From contig VXAI01000098.1 in the NCBI GenBank assembly GCA_013399305.1, positions 834,409-898,408 on the forward strand: a stretch of 64,000 bases of DNA, written 5' to 3'. Position 1 is the stretch's first letter. The number at the start of each line of letters is the position of its first letter. Below are positions 16,426 through 29,401 of the stretch, one piece after another. Made by a program: the position numbers and the translations under genes. The notes under the pieces were generated by a model. That model did no database searches, was not told the DNA's origin, and was given only the letters and a program-made list of their open reading frames with translations. Origin of the DNA: Rostratula benghalensis (lineage: Eukaryota > Chordata > Aves > Charadriiformes > Rostratulidae).

Positions 16426-16667
16426 AAATAACCAAACCACAAGTAAATTATTGCTGTTCCTTTTTAAAAGTGAGTTCTCAACAGCCTGGGCAGGTTGAAT
16501 ATACTTAAGTGCTCTTTAGATTTTTTTAGAAATGAAAACTATTCTTGATCACTGGGCTTCTCAAGAAAAGAAAATGCTATCCGAGCTAACATGGAAATTG
16601 TATATAAAGCTCTCTTAAGAAGCTCATCTTGTATCTTCTTCCTCTTTCTTTAATGCTTTCAACTTAG

Positions 16668-16685
16668 GATAACTGCACCAGCAAG
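16668..16685 (+). CDS. KIF1B: 18-bp microexon at the K-loop (DNCTSK, residues 289-294)
   Basis: Acceptor caacttag, donor gtatga; 18 bp, phase 0 at both ends, so skipping keeps the frame. It inserts DNCTSK directly before the lysine run SKKKKK in loop 12, the kinesin-3 K-loop that binds the acidic tubulin tail. Human KIF1B has an alternative six-residue segment at the same numbering. A pyrimidine-rich tract with a TGC about 14 bases before the exon fits SRRM4-type neural microexons; that regulation is inference. Confidence 0.9.
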
Positions 16686-18150
16686 GTATGATGGTCTGAG
16701 TAGTAATGGATGTTGTACTTTTTTTTGCCTGAGTTGAAGATTTTATTCTGATCTCTTTGGAATGAAAGAGCAGGGATCTGTTATGTCAGATCTTCTATTC
16801 AGGTCTTGTAGAAATTCCTGTGACAATAAATTATAGTCATTAAGCCTGAGAACTGTCAGTACTAAAATGTAAAAATGTTGTAAGGTTGGGGGTAAATAAT
16901 TAAAAGTACACATTTAATTATGTATTTGCTAATATTCTGTTATTACAGACCTGCTCCTGATTTGGAGACTGACCTTAGGAAATGGATAACTTGGCCTTTC
17001 TTTTCATGCTTATATTCTCCATGCTTTTTTTTTTTTTTTTTTTTTCACCCATATGGTGGATTGTAGGTGATAGTCAACTCTGGTTTTCAGCTTTAGCCTT
17101 TGGTGCTTAACTGCCCTTAGTAATTTTAATTCTCCGTTGTAAGGTTACTCACCTTTGGCAAGAGGCAGTAGAACTCTTGCGAGACTAAAACATTTTAAGC
17201 ACCTTTTGAGTGTTAAGAGGAGTTTCACACAAATTATAAACAGGCCTTTTGTTGCAAAGCCATATCCTGTGCTAAATGTTGTGTGGAATTAAACTCCTTG
17301 CATCTCTTGGAGTAAGATGTTTGCCTGCTATTTATGTAAGTGAATGACCCAAGATTCAGATTCTGTTAGAGTGTTTTTGAGGTTAATTATTATTTCTTTT
17401 AGACTGAATAAAGTAGCCAGGGAAAACCTTTACAATGAAATTGGGAGAGAAGTTTGCCAAAGGTGTAGAGAAGGCCGCCTTCTCTTGTGTGGAAGTTCTA
17501 CATTTGTCACTATTAACTTTTGAGACAAAGTAATTAAATACTTGGGCACCCACCTGAAATTAAAAAAAAAAAAAGAAATCCTCTAAAGTACCTCCTTTCT
17601 ACTCATACTTCTAATTTCAGTGTCCAAGTACTTTCATCTTTTCTGGCCTAAAGTTTCCTAATAACTGCGTACAGAAGCATGGGAAGTTCGGGCCTTTCCT
17701 ATGTGCTCCTGTATCTCGATAGCTGTGCAGTCTCCTCTAATAGACTTTTGGCTGCTCTAAAACACCCTGACTTTTTTACCAAAGGAGAAGTGAATCTTCC
17801 CCTGAATGAGTGAAGTTTACCATTTAAATTCTCTTGGAATGGTGTCAGAATTTAAAACACAGAATTTAAACATCAGGAGGATATTCTTCATACACAGAAC
17901 AACCTTTCTGACGGTACTGCATAAAGGGAATTCTCTGGACTGATTTTCATTTTGTGGTGAGATGTCTGAATATGTTGGCTGTTACCTAATACCAAACTCA
18001 GTAATCACTTGTGCGGCTGAGGATGGACACCTCTGTTTAGATAGCATGTGGATATGCTGTTGTGGTTCTTTTAATAGTTAGGTTTTTATGTCTTAAAGGT
18101 TAATATTCCATTCAGGGTCTATTTTTCAGTAATGTACTCTTTCTTTGTAG
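16686..18150 (+). other. KIF1B: Intron, 1.5 kb
   Basis: Contains a T run at about 17026-17045 and an A run near 17562-17574. No exon recognised. Confidence 0.75.
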
Positions 18151-18226
18151 AGTAAAAAGAAGAAGAAGACAGACTTTATACCATACAGAGATTCTGTACT
18201 AACATGGCTTCTCCGAGAAAATCTAG
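18151..18226 (+). CDS. KIF1B: KIF1B K-loop exon (residues 295-320)
   Basis: Acceptor tttgtag, donor gtatgg; 76 bp. Begins SKKKKKTDFIPYRDSVLT, then WLLRENL. The lysine run is the K-loop that makes kinesin-3 motors highly processive on microtubules. Five consecutive lysine codons are kept. Confidence 0.98.
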
Positions 18227-18468
18227 GTATGGCCGATTGATTCTTGCTGAATTTTCTGATGGCTTTTAACTCACTTAAATTTGTATCAAGTATGAGATTA
18301 AATATTTATTTTAATACTTAGATCTGAGTCATATGATTCCACCTTTTAAGTCACAACTTTTTTGTATGTTTTTTCTATGTTCCTCAATGTAGAATATAGT
18401 AGAATTCTATAATTTTTTGAAAATCCTGATACTTAGTAGGTAACTAATGCCTAGATTGTGCAGTGTAG

Positions 18469-18594
<126 letters not shown>

Positions 18595-19118
18595 TGAGAT
18601 GAATATGGGTAGCTCTTAGCTCTAATGGCCACTTTCTGTCCTTCATACCTTTGGGTTATTATGCTTCTGAGAAAATCTGTGGGGAAGAAGACTGTACTGG
18701 CAAGAACTTAGTTACCCTGAAGGAGGAAAAACAGTGTATTGTATGTGAATAGGGAGCTAGGGACTTACTGCCTACTCTTAATTTGAAAAAAAAACCATCT
18801 TTTTGTGATCATAGATTCTTTTCCAGTGTGGTCCCTGCAATTGAGCGTATTAGTTACACTGAGACTTCAAAGCACTGACTGAAGTGAAAAGCATGTTGTC
18901 TGTTGTAAATGTTGTTAAGCCCTCTTGAATAGGATTTGTGTTTTTTGCAGCAATATCTTCTATTAAATATGAATTCAAATACATGGTTGAATAGAATGCA
19001 AGATTTTCTTCTGACATACGGCTGCAAGCTAACTGTCTCCTGTATTGCTGTATCCCTGTGTTGCATATAAACACTTAGGTGGTCACTGTAAGTTTTCATT
19101 GTTTTGGTCTGGTTCTAG

Positions 19119-19261
19119 ATATGCTGATCGTGCAAAACAGATTAAATGCAATGCTGTTATCAATGAAGATCCCAATGCCAAGCTGGTGCGTGAGCTGAAG
19201 GAGGAGGTGACAAGGCTCAAGGATCTCCTGCGTGCCCAAGGGCTGGGAGATATTATTGACA
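19119..19261 (+). CDS. KIF1B: KIF1B motor end and neck coil exon (residues ~346-394)
   Basis: Acceptor gttctag, donor gtaagt; 143 bp. Encodes [19 protein letters not shown], the end of the motor and neck linker, then [16 protein letters not shown], a short coiled coil (neck coil), and GLGDIID. Its last base joins either exon 20406 (giving Ile), exon 22830, or the internal acceptor at 22908 (giving Thr). Confidence 0.97.
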
Positions 19262-20405
19262 GTAAGTTTTAAACAGACCTTCCTGTCTTGAGGTTGGCCT
19301 TTCGTGTGGAGGAGGGAGAGCTGGACCTGTGAGAGAGAGGGGTTTAAAGCGTGGAAGTTAAATGTAGGCTCTAATGGTTTTAGAAGTGGTAACCTCTTCT
19401 GTCTTTAAGCAGCCCATCCTAGGATTGTCTGTAGTGTTTGCAGGCCACCTTCAAACTCTCAAGGAAGAACATGGAGGTTGTTTCCAGTTACTGTAGAAAT
19501 GATTTTGTGTAATAGAAATATGCATCCAGGAGTTACCTTGGTGAGTTATGGAGAACTTTTTGTCTGGCTGCCAATAAAAGGAGGAGAGTTGAGATACAGA
19601 AACCTGATTTGATACTGAGAAAGAAAGCATCTGTTCTTCCTGCTTAAAGGGGTAAGGTGATCAGTTGATACCTGGCTTCAATGCCGTCCTTGCTGAGAAA
19701 AGAAAATGATGACTAGTGCCATTAGACAATGCCCTGAGTGACAAACTGTCATCTCAAAATAATTAGCTATGAAACAGCTGCTTGTGAATAAATAAGCAAT
19801 TCTTTTGGGGCGAGATTTTGAGTTAAGCTGGCAGAGCAGTATTGCACTGATTTGCTTTGCCAACAGCCTCTTAAAGTACCAGAACACACTTGTGTCTGAA
19901 TTTTTTCCTTATCCTTGTTCCAAACCAGGCAAATAAACTACAATTTCAGCTGCTATATTCTTCAATAATATGAACAGTGACGTAATTCCTAGTGCTGGAG
20001 TTGTCCATAAAAACACAGAGTGTAATCCAGTGGATTAAAAGATTCTTTGACATGAAAAAAAAAAAAAGCAAATGTTGTACAAGTTTCTGATTTGTCAGAG
20101 TGTATTTGCCTGTGAAGCAGAAGCCCTGGCTTAGTCACAGGCTGCTTAAAGATGTCTATCGGGTATTTATCTTTCTGTTGGCTTGTTTGAAGAGAATGGG
20201 GCCAGAAGACAATGAAATGCTGGTGTTTTCATGCTTGTGACATTCTGTGTTTTTTGGCTTTAAATCAAAACTGAAAGAAATCATGTTAGTGAAACTAGTG
20301 GTTTGGTTTTTTTAAACATCAAGTAGTATTCTGTTCCCTTCCTGTGTCACTGGTGAACCTTCCAATTTTGATCCTTCTTGTATTTTCCCTCCTGCTTCCT
20401 TTCAG
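19262..20405 (+). other. KIF1B: Intron, 1.1 kb
   Basis: No feature recognised apart from an A run at about 20054-20067. Confidence 0.75.
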
Positions 20406-20447
20406 TTGATCCAATGGGAGATGAATACTCTGGAAGTGGAGGCAAAT
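20406..20447 (+). CDS. KIF1B: 42-bp optional hinge exon (residues 394-408)
   Basis: Acceptor cctttcag, donor gtgtgt; 42 bp, a multiple of three. Encodes DPMGDEYSGSGGK in the flexible hinge between neck coil and coiled coil 1. Skipping it alone keeps the frame. Together with the first 78 bp of the next exon it makes exactly 40 residues, the segment missing from some human KIF1B isoforms. Confidence 0.93.
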
Positions 20448-22829
20448 GTGTGTATTGTGTGGTTCTCTTTTTAACCTGCTTTCTCTGGGTCAGCTTTTAA
20501 CTGAGCTTTGCATGCCAGCATTTCTCACAGGGAAATCCCAGACAGAACACTCACTGGGGAACGCAGTGCAGTTTCATGGAAACCAGCTTAACTAGTGCTG
20601 CATAGATTGAGTCCACAGTCCACAAAAAAAAGCAAAGTTTAAAATGTAACATCTGTTCATTCCTTGCTTTCTGGCAGAGTATAGAAGGGAGAGTGGTAAC
20701 TCTTTAGTCTGTTTCACGGCAGTCAGCAATTTAGATTCAAAATAGAAAATCTTTTTCTCCAATCTTTCTCAAGTTACTCAGTTGAAACAGCTTCTACTCA
20801 CCTACCTTCCTGCCCTTTTAACATCTCTTCCACCTAGAAGTACTCATTTTAAATGTGTCAATTGTTTAACTCAAGGTGAAATGTTATCAGTTCCTCCTGG
20901 AGACTTAGATTTATTTATTCTGTGTAGTCTCTTTAGAAAAAAAAAAAGAAAAACCCCAAACCAAAACTGAACTTGGACATCTCATACTGATGAGGGTCTC
21001 ATATTTGAGCTCAAATACTTGGTTGCAGATGATTAACTTAATAGGGATAAAACCAGTCAGCAAATAGCATTTTCTTTCTGTTCTACTGTCTGCTTCGATG
21101 AAAAGGAAATATGTAGCCCAGTACAAGAGAAGTGTATTCTATGTACATTTTGGGTTGGTAGACTTTTAAACTCTTGTCAGCCATCTTCACCCCCACTCAA
21201 ACACTATCAGCTGGAAGAGATCTGTCTGAAATTTCCTAAGACTAAAGCTACTGGTGGTGTAAAGACTCATCCTGGCCATGTCTGACGTTCTGATGCTGCT
21301 TCCAGCGTGTGCATATGGCATCCGTGTGAAAGCTGCAGGCTCCAGGAGAGGCGTGCATGATGTCGAGGGGTTTGGTTCTCTGTGGTTACAGCAACTCTGA
21401 CAGCTACTGCAAGCGCCACTTCCTTGTCTTCAGGAGTGCATGTGTCTATTGGCCTTTTGAGACTTCATCCTCCCTGCTCTGTCATGCCTGCTTTCCTCAT
21501 CCCGATGGCATTCCCTTGCCTTAACCCGCTTTTCTTCTATTAAACTCCCACCCCTGCTTCCCTGGATTTGCAGATGGTGGTTTTCAAACTGACTTGATGC
21601 AGTCATTGGTTTCCTGAGGCTGAAACAGCAGGTTCCATGTGGAGTGAACAAGGGCACAAGGCTGACAATAGCAGAATTGTTCAGGGGGAGAGTAGAGGCG
21701 ATGTAGGAGGACATGGAAATTTATGCAATGTCTGGGCGAGGCTCTCACTTTTGTAAGCGTGAAGCCCTTGTTTACAGCTTGGAAGGTCTGATTTGACCTG
21801 TTTATTTCTGAAGGATACTTATTTCAAAGTTTTTTTTTAAAAAAAATACAATTTAAAACTATCAAAATTACTACAACTGAGCTATTTAATTGTCTGATAT
21901 TCCATGGGGGTTTTTTGTGTGATTGTTCTGAGGCTGTGGTTTACAAACATACCTGAGAAGCTAAGTCAGATTAAAATAAATTGCCTTCAGATGCTCATTC
22001 TTAAATCATTCATGCACCCTTTACTTGTTTTCTGTCTTTCAAAGAGCCATCTTTCAGGCCTTCAGGTTCTCAGGCTACAAAGGCTGCTTCTTTAAATTTT
22101 GGTTATTTTTTGGGCCTTGCTCATCGAAACTGAGACCAAAAAGCTTTAAAGCCCCTTCTGAAATGTGAGAGCCTTATCAGATATCCTTATCAGATATTTC
22201 ACTGAGCAGGTATCTTAGATATCAAATTTTCCAATAAGGAGGGTGAGGAAGTAACACTGTTGGGAACTTGTGTTCTCTCCTCCCCATCACTGACTGGCAG
22301 GTGATTTACATACTCTTCCTTGAGAATTTAAGGAAAGGTAGTTCTTCGGCCTTGGGGCCGGCGTGGTTCAGGAGCAGAACCACTACTGGGATAAAGATTT
22401 ACTTAATCATTATTTTAGATTAAAGGAGACTGGAAGAGAATGTTTTGCTGAGTTTGAGGGGTTGGTGTCTATCCAGACTTCAGCTGAAAATGCTACTAAA
22501 TTCCCATGATTCTCAGTTTAGTGTTCAGTTAGGAATAGGTTGGTTTATTTTTTGGCAAGTGAGTAATTCATTTTTTTAAGCTTTTTGGATCAAAATGGTT
22601 TATGATGCAGTCCTTACTGGGTCTGAATTGAGTTATTGTTGTGTTCTGGATACTAAAGATTTGTTTCAGAACTACCATCTAAAAATTACAAAACTTGTCG
22701 CGTTGCTGCTTAAATGCTTTCCTCTTACACTGGTATTTCCTTCCTTTCCTTTTTCCTCTTCCTTCCCTCTTCCTATTTTCCTATTTCCCGTCTTTCTGCC
22801 TTCCCTCTGTCTGTGTGTCTCTCTCCCAG
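20448..22829 (+). other. KIF1B: Intron, 2.4 kb
   Basis: Holds a GATA-like motif cluster at about 22172-22220 and a long pyrimidine-rich stretch (about 22735-22828) leading into the next acceptor. No exon recognised. Confidence 0.75.
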
Positions 22830-23041
22830 ATTTGAAAGATTTTCAGAACAATAAGCATAGATACTTGCTAGCCTCCGAGAATCAACGTCCTGGCAATTTT
22901 TCCACAGCCTCCATGGGGTCCCTCACGGCGTCTCCATCCTCCTGCTCCCTCAGTAGTCAGGTGGGCTTAAACTCTGTGTCCAGTATACAGGAAAGGATCA
23001 TGTCAACACCTGGAGGAGAGGAGGCAATTGAACGTCTGAAG
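22830..23041 (+). CDS. KIF1B: KIF1B hinge exon with internal alternative acceptor (residues ~408-478)
   Basis: Acceptor tctcccag, donor gtaggt; 212 bp. Begins LKDFQNNKHRYLLASENQR, then a Ser-rich stretch (ASMGSLTASPSSCSLSSQ), then STPGGEEAIERLK. The Ser-rich hinge is a likely phosphorylation and flexibility region (inference). A second good acceptor, TTTTTCCACAG, lies inside, with the shorter exon starting at 22908. Using it with exon 20406 skipped gives DIID-T-SMGSL in frame, the form seen in short human KIF1B. Confidence 0.96.
22908..22908 (+). promoter_or_regulatory. KIF1B: Internal alternative 3' splice site
   Basis: The sequence CAATTTTTCCACAG ends at 22907. Joining 19261 to 22908 keeps the frame and drops 120 coding bases (42 + 78), which equals the 40-residue segment known to vary in human KIF1B. 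Confidence 0.85.
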
Positions 23042-24118
23042 GTAGGTAAACTAAGGAGGCTGTTATTTCAGTCTTTCCCAAGGCTAAATAGGTGTCAAAC
23101 CAGGAGAACTTCCCTTCATCACTATATCCAGTGAGCTACTGTTTCTGTAGGAACCTGTCTGAGACCCACTTGCACCTTAAAAAGAACACGATGGGCTAGA
23201 AACTGGGTTCATGCACAGCCTTTCCTTTAAGGATTACATAGGTTTAATTGTAGCCTGGAGCTACAACTAAATTGTAAATGAAAATCTCGATTCTTGTTTA
23301 CAGGTCCTCTGGTGCAGTGGTAATTATGGAAAATTTGATGATAAGTATAGGCTTCAGGAGGCCTGGTCAGCACTAGTTTGGACAAAGTCTGGCTAGCAAA
23401 TGCACTCAGCTTTCAGAAAACCAAATTACCTCAAAGTTGAAAATAAAGGAGGAAGAATAATCCTGCCACTGTTGTGTTTGCCCAGCCCCCACAGATTAAA
23501 ATGTGAAGCACACAGAATAGCATGCTTTATCCAGACAATAGCGGCCTTGTCCCAATTCTGCATAGAATTGAACCGCAGCAAAAGTGCATTACAGTGAAGT
23601 TATTTCTTAATTTTTATGAAAGCCCCCCCAATCGCCATGGGAGGATGAGTGGGGAGAGCTGGCTGTGTTGAATCTATGCTTCATTCTCATGTCTTGTCTG
23701 TGAGATGCTGCCACAGGGACTGTAATGGGCTGGAAAACACACTGCGTATCCCTTTCCTGTTGGGAACCTGCTGTTGCCATGGAAATAACAGTGTGGTCTC
23801 TGCAGTTCCTTGGCATCCAGTTACTGAGTGATGTCTGTACATCAGATTTAAAAAAAATAAATAAAAACCCCCTAGGTAGTTCAAATTAAAGTCTGACTGT
23901 GGTTAGATATGAAGTTCTCTTTCTCTCAGTTTGCCTTCAGGGCTATTTACCCTTTTAAAAATGAAGTAAGACAACTTAGAGTTTTGAAGTGCTGAGGGTA
24001 CTTTTTATATCCAAAATTAATTTGAGGTCTAGAACGGAGCACAGACTTTAATTGCTTTGTGTATTATGTAATGAGCTTTGAGAAGAATTGTAAAACAGTT
24101 TCTGGGATTTTTACACAG
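23042..24118 (+). other. KIF1B: Intron, 1.1 kb
   Basis: No exon or repeat recognised. Overlapping ORFs of 60-70 codons on both strands at about 23600-23880 look like chance. Confidence 0.75.
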
Positions 24119-24198
24119 GAATCAGAGAAGATCATTGCAGAGCTGAACGAAACATGGGAAGAGAAGCTGAGGAAAACCGAGGCTATTAGGATGGAAAG
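24119..24198 (+). CDS. KIF1B: KIF1B coiled coil 1 exon (residues 479-505)
   Basis: Acceptor ttacacag, donor gtcagg; 80 bp. Encodes [17 protein letters not shown] then [10 protein letters not shown], the start of coiled coil 1, which in kinesin-3 controls dimerisation and autoinhibition. The donor has C at +3. Confidence 0.97.
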
Positions 24199-25664
<1,466 letters not shown>

Positions 25665-25927
25665 TAATTGATAACTATTGTATCGTGTCTCTGAAAGACT
25701 GATTGATGCGGCAGGAGAGGTACCAGTCACACAAGGACAGAAGAACAGACAGAAGAACAAAAGTGAGGTTTAGATCCTTAGTAAGTTTCTTTGATACCTT
25801 TTTTGAAATGCTTTAGTGCTAGAATCTATCAAAACACGGTACAAGGTGCTCAAGGGTTGTAAAGACACTAATTCATTGAGTGTTCTTTACATTTCTTTCT
25901 CTTATGTTATGGATCCTCATCTTTTAG

Positions 25928-25990
25928 ATTTTCCCTCAGAGGCCCACAGCTCTTTTTGATGACTCTCTTGGTGCATTTTCAGCTGATCAG
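25928..25990 (+). CDS. KIF1B: Candidate 63-bp cassette exon A before FHA
   Basis: Acceptor catcttttag after a pyrimidine-rich tract, donor gtttgt (T at +3). 63 bp, phase 0 at both ends, 21 codons without a stop. It encodes IFPQRPTALF followed by DDSLGAFSADQ. It shares the pattern I-F-x-x-R-P-x-x-L-F-x-D-S-x-G-x-F-S with exon B (11 of 21 positions identical). If included it would lengthen the linker between coiled coil 1 and FHA. I do not recall this segment in published KIF1B isoforms. Support is phase, splice sites and paralogy with B; no transcript evidence is available here. Confidence 0.68.
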
Positions 25991-27200
25991 GTTTGTGTAT
26001 AAATACCACCTGGATTAAGTAGTTGCTTTGGTAATAGATAGTATTTACTTTTCCCTTGTAGGATTTATTAGGAGAAGTAAAACTCCTGACCTAGTCTGCT
26101 TCTGTTCCTTGCTATCCTTGCACTCCAGTTTGATTTTTGATTAGTTCTCCTTCCAGTAACCGTTGTTGCTATTGTGAAAATTTAGGAGCTGTAGATAGCA
26201 AATTTGCAGATTTCTGTAAAGACTTTTCACTTCTGAGGTACCGGTATATATCTACTTATATGCTACTAGCACAGCACTGTTTTTACCAGCTGAGCTGTAA
26301 ATTGATCTCGTTAAGGTAAATTTTGCCCACTTCATGAATTAAAAGGCATCACATTGTGCAATCATTGCTGTTTCTATCAGTTTGGCCTTGAATGGCAGAA
26401 AACCTTTTGAAACGGATTGTGGAAATGTAATTGCTCATGCTATCATCGAAGATGGCAGCAGGTCAAATCCTTCAGCTCATGCTTGAGGAATGCTGTACAG
26501 GAGAAAGCTGAAGATGTAACTGTCTGTAAACGAATATACATTTCAGAATGAGCAAATCCAGTTTTGCTAACATCTTCTTTCAAGTTGTTGAGCTTTATTT
26601 CTTACAAAGCTCTCTGTTGCCTGTGAAAGACCAATTTAGTGAAGTAAATGAACTCAGGTGCTGAAACGTGTGTGTATGGGCTACAGCAGTTTTTTCACAG
26701 TGCCCAAGTGCTACAAGTCACAGTGGTGATTAAGAGCTTTATACAGCTCCAAACATCGGTTTGAATGCAGTGAATAGTGATGGTGGCATGGGACATCTTC
26801 AGCTGTGGTTTTTAGGTGGCCCCTATATTTTTAGGGGTGAAAAAGGTGTCTTATTTTACTTTCCTTATAGTTAAGTCTTCTATTGGACAGTTGACAATCA
26901 GACTTCTTCACTCAAAGACAAATTTCACTGTGAACATCCAGTGATTTTTGAGCTTCTATAACCTGAGTGCTGTTAAAATCTCTCCTAAAAAACCTTCTTT
27001 TGCAGCTAGAGTAAGTTGATAGAAGCAATGTTCCCAAGGAATCTTAGCAAAATTTATTTCCGTTTGCTAAAATGGTAATGAAGGGACAAGTGGCTTATGA
27101 ACAGATCTATTTCTCTCTTGTAGTCTTTTTTTCTTTAATTCTGTTTAACCACTTTTGCCTTTTCTTTTGTGCTTGTGCTTGCTGCTATCTCACTGGCTAG

Positions 27201-27263
27201 ATTTTCACACCAAGGCCTTGTGATTTGTTTGCTGATTCCAATGGGGTTTTTTCGCCAAAGAAG
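27201..27263 (+). CDS. KIF1B: Candidate 63-bp cassette exon B before FHA
   Basis: Acceptor actggctag after a long pyrimidine tract that includes several TGC triplets, donor gttggt (T at +3). 63 bp, phase 0 at both ends, 21 codons. It encodes IFTPRPCDLF followed by ADSNGVFSPKK. The last seven residues equal those of the constitutive exon ending at 25658; six of seven codons differ, all at the third base. That pattern argues for selection on the protein. It keeps an S-P-K-K site, a possible proline-directed kinase target (inference). TGC upstream fits SRRM4-type neural splicing, also inference. Confidence 0.75.
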
Positions 27264-27774
27264 GTTGGTTTAGTAACCGTAGTGGATTTAAATCTAGAAG
27301 ACCTTTAGATGAAGAACTTCTTAGCTGTTTGTATCAGAGAATGTTGGTAGTTCTAGATTTCTAGATTTTTCTTTTGATGTTAAAGGACTTTGCCGAACAA
27401 GCAGCTGACCTGTATTGCCCATGAAAAGCCAAAGTTGATCCTGTATCTGTTTCAAAATTGCACTGAAGCCCCCCTTTCTGCTGTTGGACTTCCCGTATCA
27501 AAGTTTACAGAGACATTACAAGGAGTTTTGTCTGTTCTTTTCTTTTTTTTTTTTCCCAGCTGAAGCCTTTATCCCTCTTTTGATTGGTATTTCAGATAAC
27601 TAAGCAATCTGAGCTGCGTTTCTGTTGGTATTTTGAGATGCTCTTCAGTTACTGCAGTATGGAATAACCTCGGTATACACAGCAAAACTGCTGGATTAAT
27701 ATGCATCCTCCACAGCTGTGGGAAGAAGCCTAGAAGTAGATCCTCAGTTCTTAATTTTCTTTCTGTTCTTTCAG

Positions 27775-27854
27775 ACCCCTCATCTTGTGAACCTTAATGA
27801 AGATCCACTCATGTCTGAATGTCTGCTTTACTACATCAAAGATGGTATTACCAG
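27775..27854 (+). CDS. KIF1B: KIF1B FHA exon 1 (residues 531-557)
   Basis: Acceptor ctttcag, donor gtgagc; 80 bp. Encodes [19 protein letters not shown] then YIKDGITR, the first strands of the FHA domain, which in kinesin-3 packs against coiled coil 1 and takes part in dimer control and partner binding. Confidence 0.98.
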
Positions 27855-28739
27855 GTGAGCATTGGTGGTAATACGCTCTGAAGTCTCCTTTGCTTGCTCA
27901 AATTCCCATGCCGGAGATACCCTGAGTTTAAATAATAATTGTGCTTTGAGGTATTCAACTTGCAGCTACAAATGAAGCATGAGATTGCTGCAGGTGGAAA
28001 AAAGTACAGAAATGCATTTTCTTTCAAGCTGATTTTGTGCTTTAAAAGCAAGATGCAGTCACTCAGCTCTATAGGAAGTTTGTTACTACACCTGTGCAGT
28101 AAAAGAAAGCCTGATATCCCTTCTAAAATACAGGGAAACTGAAGTAATAAAACTTGCTGAAAATGTCTTTGAGATTTTGATGGGTGGAGGATTCAAAACC
28201 ATAGTACTTGATAAAAGCAACTGGAATATGGATGAGTATTCACTTAAATATTTCAATGAACTGTTATCCATGGCTCTGCACAATTCATGTATTCTGTATT
28301 CACACCACTTGTTCAAGTGCAGATGGTGATTGTAGGCAGGATGATCACTGTATGCCCATTGAAATACACCACTGGAAGCTCTTCTCACTTTTTTTTTCCC
28401 CCTTCTGCATTCCTTTGGTAAAGAGAGAAGGGGGTATACAAGAGGGAAGCATACACATTAAATCCGGAGGTGTTTAACATTTCGGTTCTTTCTTTAAATC
28501 ATATGTTTTGAGAGAGAAAGAAATCTCTTTCTTATTTCAAGCTATTATTTTTCCAATTCCTGGTGAATCTGGTAAGTTCTCTGCAATGCAGAGTTAAGCC
28601 CTAGTTCAAAACCTTTAAAATGGAAGGATAGTCTTCATAGTTTAGGATTTTTTTCCTGGGTATTTCTGGGCTATATTGTCCTACACGGAGTTCCAAAAAG
28701 TGTCAGATCTGCTCCTGAAATGTCTTCTGTTGTACTCAG
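27855..28739 (+). other. KIF1B: Intron, 0.9 kb
   Basis: No feature recognised. Confidence 0.75.
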
Positions 28740-28846
28740 AGTTGGCCAGGCTGATGCTGAGCGAAGGCAAGACATTGTATTGAGTGGGGCTCATATCAAA
28801 GAAGAACACTGTATCTTTCGAAGTGAGAGGAACAACAACGGTGAAG
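28740..28846 (+). CDS. KIF1B: KIF1B FHA exon 2 (residues 557-593)
   Basis: Acceptor gtactcag, donor gtaaaa; 107 bp. Encodes [19 protein letters not shown] then [16 protein letters not shown], including the S-G-x-H-I signature of FHA folds. Split codons at both ends fit the neighbours. Confidence 0.97.
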
Positions 28847-29317
28847 GTAAAAAACCCTACTTTTCCTAGCAAAGTATTGCTGAATCTTTCACTCCCGTTT
28901 TGAGAGTTGTCCAGGGAATACTGGTATTCCCAGGAGAAAAAAAACCTGTCAGCTTTGACTCACTGTTTTCTTGAGTCTTAGGGAAAGAAAATAGAATTGG
29001 TTTAAGTGGAATAACGTCAAAATGCAGGCTGCAGTCAGTGTAAGAGTTAAGTTCTAATCTTGGTTAGCTATAAACATGGAAATTCAATTGGAAATAATAA
29101 TGATTTCCAACTGCAGTATGTGGGGGTGTCAGTAGGTATTGATTTTCTCATGGGGCTTTGTGTCTTTTATGACCAGCATGGCACTGAGGTGTGTTTCATT
29201 GTACCTTACTGTTAGTAGGAAGAGAAGCAGAAAATGAGTTGCCTCTAGGGTTTGCACACTTCTGTTTCTCTACAGTCCCATCTAAAGGCTCATTCATCAA
29301 TGTTGTTTTCTTTGTAG

Positions 29318-29401
29318 TTATTGTTACTTTGGAGCCTTGTGAGCGATCAGAAACCTATGTTAATGGCAAGAGGGTTGTGCATCCCGTGCAGCTGCGCTCA
29401 G
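29318..29401 (+). CDS. KIF1B: KIF1B FHA exon 3 (residues 593-621)
   Basis: Acceptor tttgtag, donor gtaaga; 84 bp. Encodes [18 protein letters not shown] then VHPVQLRS. T-x-V-N-G-x-x-V is the characteristic FHA strand-turn motif. Human has SQP where this has VHP. Confidence 0.97.
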
